This document shows positions 8,181 through 11,328 of a stretch of 11,328 bases of DNA, piece by piece. The stretch comes from Phycisphaeraceae bacterium (lineage in GTDB: Bacteria > Planctomycetota > Phycisphaerae > Phycisphaerales > Phycisphaeraceae), in assembly GCA_016763955.1 (NCBI GenBank), contig JAESSU010000280.1, positions 1 to 11,328 on the forward strand, written 5' to 3'. Position numbers and translations under genes: made by a program. A model generated the notes under the pieces. The model saw only the letters and a list, made by a program, of their open reading frames with translations. It did not search any database and was not told the DNA's origin. Position 1 is the first letter of the stretch, and each line of letters starts with the position of its first letter.

Positions 8181-8217
8181 TATATGCACAATATATGCTT
8201 GTTTGTAAGTTATGCAA
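8181..8217 (-). promoter_or_regulatory. Candidate tnsA promoter with TATGC repeats
   Basis: On the minus strand TTGCAT (8212-8217) and TATATT (8190-8195) are 16 bp apart, a plausible sigma-70 promoter with its start about 20 nt before the tnsA ATG. The same stretch on the plus strand holds TATATGC at 8181-8187 and again at 8192-8198, an 11-bp (one helical turn) direct repeat, with another TATGC at 8211-8215. The 9-mer GCATATATT here is also found in the xre-tniQ spacer, so a common regulator is possible. Confidence 0.4.
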
Positions 8218-8233
8218 TACTACATATAGAATT

Positions 8234-9526
8234 TTATGGATTTTGTTCTAGGGCCAAGCGCAAAACTTTATCGACCCACGGCCCTATGTTTTCGCCTTCT
8301 CTACGGGCAGCCTTCTTCGCGGCAGTCCTGATTTCAGAAGATACACCATCAAGTTTCCAGTATCGGTGAACTCCATAGTGGATGCAGTTTCGCCCAGATT
8401 CGGCCATATGACGTCTGGCTTGGAACTTAATTCCGATCAATTGGGTGAGCTCTTTGTACGTTGGGCAAATATCTTGTGAGAGAAGGTGACGTTTGGCAGC
8501 ATCAATAACTTCAGCACTCGTTTCCGTTGATGGGGTATGTAAGTGACATCGTACCGTATCCCACAGGGCAAATGGTTCCTTGTCATAACCCTTGATAAGG
8601 TCTTTAGAACTTATGTTGCTCGCTTGACAGGCCGCGACAAACTTATGAGGCCAGTCTTGCATTAATAAATGCGCATGGCGGACTAAAGCCTGTCTACATC
8701 TGGGATTGAGGAGCTCAATTTCCTTGATGAGCGGAATATTGCTTGAGGGGATCGCTTCTCCTAGGTGAGTTGAGCACCAGTTTCGAAGTGACTTGGCAAA
8801 TTGTCCAGTGGCAAGCAACCTGTATGTAACCCAGAGGATGCGGAAATAGGATAGCGAGTATACGTCCGAATATTTGCCCATATACGTCCATCCATCTTCT
8901 GCCGTCTCTATCAGATCTTTTTGAATGGTTAAATCTGTATGATGACAGTTAGATGTTTGGGGTGTGCGCCGTAGGTCGAAGCCGCACTTTGAGCATATGG
9001 CGACAGAATCACTATGTGCAGATGTAAAGAGCGGCTGTATGGGGGCTGAACATTCTGGACAACGGTCAATTAACAGTCTCTGATGTCGAGTGCATCCAGT
9101 GACAAATGACAGACGCCAATGACGTTTGAGGTATGGAGTTTGATGTTCCCGCAGGCAATCTGGACAAACTTGCTGACCAAAAGATTTGCAGGTTCTATCC
9201 GTTCCTGCCGGCGGTAGCCACAGCAACTTGCCATGTTTCGAACAATCTTCATTCAACTGTCCATCCCAAGCGCGAAAGCTTCGGTTCCAAAGAGTGTCGG
9301 TATTGATGCCCGTGTGTTGGGCCAAATTCTCGACCAACTCATCGCAGGCGAACCTGTCAAGATCGATTCGGTGCATGCGTGCACCAGGAAGGGCAATCCG
9401 ATAAAGATCGGCTGGGTATAAACCATTCTGCCAAGCCGTGCGACAAAACCAGGATGAAAAGCTTTCATCTAAAATTGGCTGGGGCCGAAAATGCCATAGA
9501 GCAGAGGGAGGGGGAACGTTCAGCAT
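8234..9526 (-). CDS. tniQ: TniQ/TnsD-family target selector
   Basis: 430 aa from ATG 9526, which has AGGAG 8 nt upstream; the open frame runs to 9712 but the added residues overlap the divergent regulator and look non-coding. The N-terminal half is TniQ: LWHFRPQPILDESFSSWFCR, then two zinc sites, C121-x2-C124 with C145-x2-H148, and C156-x2-C159 with C178-x2-C181. The C-terminal half is long, as in TnsD and type I TniQ proteins, with a possible helix-turn-helix near PTYKELTQLIG (about 355-366). The last 35 residues (about 394-428; IRTAAKKAARREG, then IGPWVDKVLRLAL) look like a ribbon-helix-helix module. TniQ proteins recruit TnsC to the target. Being first in the operon, without cas genes, it probably recognises target DNA directly. 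Confidence 0.9.
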   Translation of the reverse strand: MLNVPPPSALWHFRPQPILDESFSSWFCRTAWQNGLYPADLYRIALPGARMHRIDLDRFACDELVENLAQHTGINTDTLWNRSFRAWDGQLNEDCSKHGKLLWLPPAGTDRTCKSFGQQVCPDCLREHQTPYLKRHWRLSFVTGCTRHQRLLIDRCPECSAPIQPLFTSAHSDSVAICSKCGFDLRRTPQTSNCHHTDLTIQKDLIETAEDGWTYMGKYSDVYSLSYFRILWVTYRLLATGQFAKSLRNWCSTHLGEAIPSSNIPLIKEIELLNPRCRQALVRHAHLLMQDWPHKFVAACQASNISSKDLIKGYDKEPFALWDTVRCHLHTPSTETSAEVIDAAKRHLLSQDICPTYKELTQLIGIKFQARRHMAESGRNCIHYGVHRYWKLDGVSSEIRTAAKKAARREGENIGPWVDKVLRLALEQNP

Positions 9527-9617
9527 GGTAGGCACTCCTGTAAAAATCATGTAACATAAGCAACGATTAAGCAATGTCGCTTTAAGTATGCATATATTAC
9601 GCAGGATTGCAAATTTT
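9527..9617 (+). promoter_or_regulatory. Divergent xre/tniQ control region
   Basis: A 91-bp AT-rich spacer lies between tniQ (minus) and xre (plus). On the minus strand TTGCTT (9569-9574) with CATGAT (9546-9551), 17 bp apart, or GCGACA (9575-9580) with TATGTT (9553-9558), 16 bp apart, could drive tniQ. On the plus strand TATATT (9593-9598) is a -10 candidate for xre, without a good -35. TAAGCAA occurs twice (9557-9563 and 9568-9574) at an 11-bp period, and a TATGCATA palindrome sits at 9587-9594. Such repeats fit an operator for the XRE protein; the promoters are guesses. Confidence 0.4.
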
Positions 9618-9836
9618 ATGATTATCTCAGCACAAAGCAGGGCTGCTCGCGCTCTATTAAACTGGTCTCGCAAGGATTTAGCCGAGGCCTCAAAGGTTGC
9701 TGAACGAACCATCGTGGACTTTGAACGGGGTGCTAGAGCACCTTACGACCGCACCTTGCGCGATGTCCGCGAGGCGTTGGAGGAGGCTGGCGTAATTTTG
9801 TGGAGCCAAATGGAGAAGGGGCTGGCGTTAGGCTGA
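9618..9836 (+). CDS. Small XRE/Cro-C1-type HTH regulator
   Basis: 72 aa from ATG 9618, chosen because MIISAQSRAARALLNWS matches the usual beginning of this alphaproteobacterial family; an ATG at 9588 would add ten residues and overlap the spacer. The HTH covers about residues 6-40 (LNWSRKDLAEASKVAERTI, then VDFERGAR), followed by a helix that extends to LEEAGVIL, typical of short Cro/C1 relatives. It is transcribed away from tniQ and sits between the transposition operon and the transposon end. Its likely role is repression of itself and of the tniQ-tnsABC genes; XRE regulators placed beside tniQ are known in other Tn7-like elements. No catalytic or ligand domain is present. Confidence 0.85.
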   Translation: MIISAQSRAARALLNWSRKDLAEASKVAERTIVDFERGARAPYDRTLRDVREALEEAGVILWSQMEKGLALG

Positions 9837-9937
9837 AAAAATAATGATTTTCTCGAAGCTAGCCTATCGTATTTGAGGATTTTCAGCTCGGCAGAATGGA
9901 AGCACTAAAAGCTTTCCATGATTCAGGAACTTTTCGG

Positions 9938-10092
9938 TCATGCTCAATTTAGAGAAATAGAATGCGACTTTTTCAAAAAATAATCCGACACCATAATCTT
10001 TAACTAACAATAGGTTGGGAATTTTCATTCTCAACTTAGATTGTTTCATTCCCAGTTATTGATGTTATTCCCGATTATTAATGTTTCCGACA
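9938..10092 (-). repeat. Transposon end with TnsB-binding-site repeats and terminal TGTCGG
   Basis: Reading inward on the minus strand from the terminus TGTCGGA (10092-10086): R1 AACATTAATAATCGGGAAT (10085-10067), R2 AACATCAATAACTGGGAAT (10066-10048; 16 of 19 identical and contiguous with R1), R3 AACAATCTAAGTTGAGAAT (10045-10027). An inverted relative, AACAATAGGTTGGGAAT, is on the plus strand at 10006-10022, and a distal direct relative of R3 lies at 9953-9938 (14 of 16 identical to the R3 segment). Arrays of about 20-bp sites next to a TGT terminus are the hallmark of Tn7-family ends. A second TGTCGGA occurs at 9990-9984. The rest of 9837-10092 shows no gene; a hairpin-like GGAAGC/GCTTTCC at about 9899-9917 may end the xre transcript. 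Confidence 0.8.
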
Positions 10093-10151
10093 ACTCTGCG
10101 CCTAAAAAAGTATCGGCCCTCTTGGTCAAACAGATAAGTTAAGCGTGCCAT
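10093..10151 (-). pseudogene. Start of a tyrosine-recombinase (integrase) gene, cut by the transposon
   Basis: From ATG 10151 the minus strand encodes MARLTYLFDQEGRYFFRRR and two more bases, then meets the transposon terminus. This reads like the conserved beginning of alphaproteobacterial phage/island integrases (a pattern of ARLTYL, then GRYYFRRRVP). It lies about 140 bp downstream of the tRNA-Gln, on the same strand, the normal position of an integrase after insertion into a tRNA gene. The flanking five bases ACTCT (10093-10097) are the expected target duplication. Upstream, TGTGACC occurs twice in the 5' region (10159-10178). The call rests on 19 residues, so it is recognised by pattern only. 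Confidence 0.6.
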
Positions 10152-10213
10152 GCGTTGGTCACACTTCGGGTCACATTTGGATTTGGGGCAAACCCCGGTG
10201 GATTTTTCAGGGT

Positions 10214-10272
10214 AAAAATCAGAAACAAATCAGCCACTTGCCTGTTCTGATTTATTGAACATACAAGTGGCT
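10214..10272 (-). terminator. Overlapping hairpins downstream of tRNA-Gln, possible terminator
   Basis: AGCCACTTG (10232-10240) and CAAGTGGCT (10264-10272) form a perfect 9-bp inverted repeat with a 23-nt loop; AAATCAGAA (10216-10224) and TTCTGATTT (10245-10253) form a second. On the minus strand a run of five T (10218-10214) follows, as for an intrinsic terminator of the tRNA transcript. The two stems interlock and cannot form together as simple hairpins. A GGGGCAAACCCC mini-hairpin lies further on, at about 10186-10197. Confidence 0.4.
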
Positions 10273-10289
10273 TGATTAGATTGTTGGTA

Positions 10290-10364
10290 TGGTTGGGGCG
10301 GTAGGATTCGAACCTACGCTCTTCGGCATCAAAAGCCGCTGCCTTACCGCTTGGCCACGCCCCA
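10290..10364 (-). tRNA. tRNA-Gln (anticodon UUG)
   Basis: 75 nt including an encoded CCA end. The acceptor stem TGGGGCG pairs with CGCCCCA, then discriminator A and CCA. The D stem is GCC/GGC, the anticodon loop TTTTGAT gives anticodon TTG (decodes CAA), and the T arm GTAGG-TTCGAAT-CCTAC is complete. U1-A72 at the top of the acceptor is typical of bacterial tRNA-Gln. The anticodon stem GCGGC/GCCGA has a G-A mismatch at its outermost pair (27-43). The gene is intact, so any past island insertion at its 3' end restored it. Confidence 0.96.
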
Positions 10365-10375
10365 TTTGTTGAGGG

Positions 10376-10404
10376 AAAATAGGGGCAAACGTTTTAGATC
10401 GCAA
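10376..10404 (-). promoter_or_regulatory. Candidate promoter of tRNA-Gln
   Basis: On the minus strand TTGCGA (10404-10399) and TATTTT (10381-10376) are separated by exactly 17 bp, each matching 4 of 6 consensus bases, and the -10 ends 11 bp before the mature tRNA start. The position fits; read-through from ispE is an alternative source of transcript. Confidence 0.4.
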
Positions 10405-10446
10405 GCTCCGAATTAGGTTTTTTTCAGTTTTCTAGGGATGTGGGGC

Positions 10447-11328
10447 TTAAAGCCACTTTTCAATGGGCAAACCATCGGTCAATTGAGCCGTCTGAACCCA
10501 CCAATCTGCGTGGCTTTGGTTGAGGTTAAATTGTGCAGCGATGGCGGCATTTTGCTTAGAGAATAGGGCGAAACACGTTGCACCTGAGCCGCTCATCCGG
10601 GCGAGCAAGCAGTCGTTTTGGTGTTCCAGCGCGTTTATGACCACATCAATATCGGGGGCAAGGGTTCTGGCAGGGGGGGACAAGTCATTGCGGCGCTGTT
10701 TGAGTTCAAAAACCAGTTCATGGGCATCTTTTGGCGCATGGGCAAAGGGGGCGGGGGCCGAAAAATCCCCGGTGCGGGCCTTGAAAACAGCCGGCGTTGA
10801 AACGTTTGTGAGCGGATTCGCCAACACCACCCATACTTTGGGCAAGGCCGGCGCCAGGCTTAACTGTTCACCAATACCCGCCATATAAACGGTTCGGCTT
10901 TCAAGGCACACGGGCACATCTGCACCAAGGCCCAAGGCCAATTTGGTCATACGCTCGCAATCTAAATCATCTCGCCAAGAACTGAACAAGATGTCCAGGG
11001 CTTTACGAGTTTCCAAATCATGGCCAATTTGATGGGCGACGTTTTGAATGTTTTGATCGGAAAGTGTTAAGCCCCACAAATGGACCAAAGCGCGCAACGT
11101 GGCGGCGGCATCCGCAGATCCCCCCCCCATGCCAGAGGCGACGGGCAGGTTTTTTTCCAGTTCTATATGGGCATTGGCAGGGACATTGTAACCATCCGCC
11201 AAGGCCCGAGCAGCCTTGAGCACAAGGTTATCAGGCCCATCGGGCACGCTGGCTGCAAATGGGCCTGTGAGGGACAGTTTAAGGCCCGCGTGCGGCGAAA
11301 CCGTGATGCGGTCTCCGACATCGGCAAA
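10447..11328 (-). CDS. ispE: 4-diphosphocytidyl-2-C-methyl-D-erythritol kinase (5' end outside window)
   Basis: A GHMP kinase of the MEP (non-mevalonate) isoprenoid pathway that phosphorylates CDP-methylerythritol at the 2-hydroxyl with ATP, in the cytosol. The frame is open to the window edge: 27 residues (FADVGDRITV onward) precede the GTG at 11247, so about 293 residues are visible and the N-terminal first motif is missing. Motif 2, PVASGMGGGSADAAATLRAL, is the glycine-rich ATP loop; LGADVPVCL and the motif 3 region MSGSGATCFALF follow. Between HLWGL and LALGLGADVPVCL there are roughly 30 more residues than usual, from memory of the family. It ends 82 bp before the tRNA-Gln on the same strand. 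Higher GC than the transposon marks it as host sequence. Confidence 0.95.
   Translation of the reverse strand, partial: FADVGDRITVSPHAGLKLSLTGPFAASVPDGPDNLVLKAARALADGYNVPANAHIELEKNLPVASGMGGGSADAAATLRALVHLWGLTLSDQNIQNVAHQIGHDLETRKALDILFSSWRDDLDCERMTKLALGLGADVPVCLESRTVYMAGIGEQLSLAPALPKVWVVLANPLTNVSTPAVFKARTGDFSAPAPFAHAPKDAHELVFELKQRRNDLSPPARTLAPDIDVVINALEHQNDCLLARMSGSGATCFALFSKQNAAIAAQFNLNQSHADWWVQTAQLTDGLPIEKWL

Larger units (their letters stand above)
1..10092. mobile_element. Tn7-like transposon, right part (left end outside window)
   Basis: The certain part is 4753-10092: tnsC, tnsB, tnsA, tniQ, xre and one transposon end. The end is set at 10092 because the minus strand reads TGTCGG inward, with TnsB-type repeats following at once and an interrupted integrase gene abutting on the outside. 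No matching opposite end (TGTCGG with plus-strand AAT.GGGAAT-type repeats) is seen between 1 and 4752, so the element probably extends left beyond the window and 1-4428 is cargo. An IS3 relic between cargo and tnsC could instead mark a scar where the left end was lost. Confidence 0.65.

Noticed and set aside
9527..9712. N-terminal extension of TniQ to 9712
   Set aside because: It overlaps the start of xre and the control region, and the ATG at 9526 has a proper AGGAG and the conserved TniQ beginning.
9864..10049. 61-codon minus-strand open frame in the transposon end
   Set aside because: It covers the repeat array and palindrome, has no Shine-Dalgarno that stands out and no recognisable motif; the composition is explained by the end sequence.
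1..10092. CRISPR-associated transposon (CAST)
   Set aside because: I saw no cas-like gene and no regular repeat-spacer array on either strand; a guide RNA outside the window cannot be excluded.
10520..10888. 122-codon plus-strand frame opposite ispE
   Set aside because: Antisense shadow of a conserved GHMP kinase in higher-GC DNA; no independent motif.

Overview
The window looks like alphaproteobacterial chromosome (inferred from ispE, the tRNA-Gln(UUG) and the style of the HTH and integrase proteins) interrupted by nested mobile DNA. Host sequence is at the right: the minus-strand ispE gene (5' end cut by the window edge) followed by a tRNA-Gln gene. About 140 bp past the 3' end of the tRNA lie the first 19 codons of a tyrosine-recombinase (integrase) gene, a typical neighbour of a tRNA-integrated island. 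This integrase is cut off at position 10093 by the end of a Tn7-like transposon.

The transposon end (terminus at 10092, reading inward TGTCGG) carries three head-to-tail 19-bp repeats that look like TnsB-binding sites, an inverted copy, and a more distant direct copy. Inward of this are a small XRE/Cro-type regulator (plus strand) and, divergently, a four-gene minus-strand operon: tniQ (TnsD-like, two zinc motifs and a ribbon-helix-helix-like tail), tnsA (PD-(D/E)XK endonuclease), tnsB (DDE transposase) and tnsC (AAA+ regulator). Start codons were reassigned from Shine-Dalgarno placement and gene overlaps. No cas gene, CRISPR array or tnsE is visible, so target choice probably rests on TniQ itself.

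Between tnsC and the left part is a decayed IS3-family orfB relic (about 4491-4693). The left 4.4 kb is a plus-strand gene set of anti-phage or DNA-modification character: the C-terminal part of a large protein resembling defence-island ATPases, a DndC-like PAPS-reductase-family protein overlapping it by 4 bp, a GHKL (MORC/MutL/Hsp90-type) ATPase, and a small GIY-YIG nuclease that starts on the base after the previous stop codon. The other transposon end is not in the window, so these genes are most simply its cargo, but that is an inference.

As a working model, a Tn7-like element jumped into the integrase of a tRNA-Gln island and carries a sulfur-transfer/GHKL/GIY-YIG defence-like cassette that I cannot match to a named system. 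That cassette and the Cas-less TniQ targeting are the two most interesting points.
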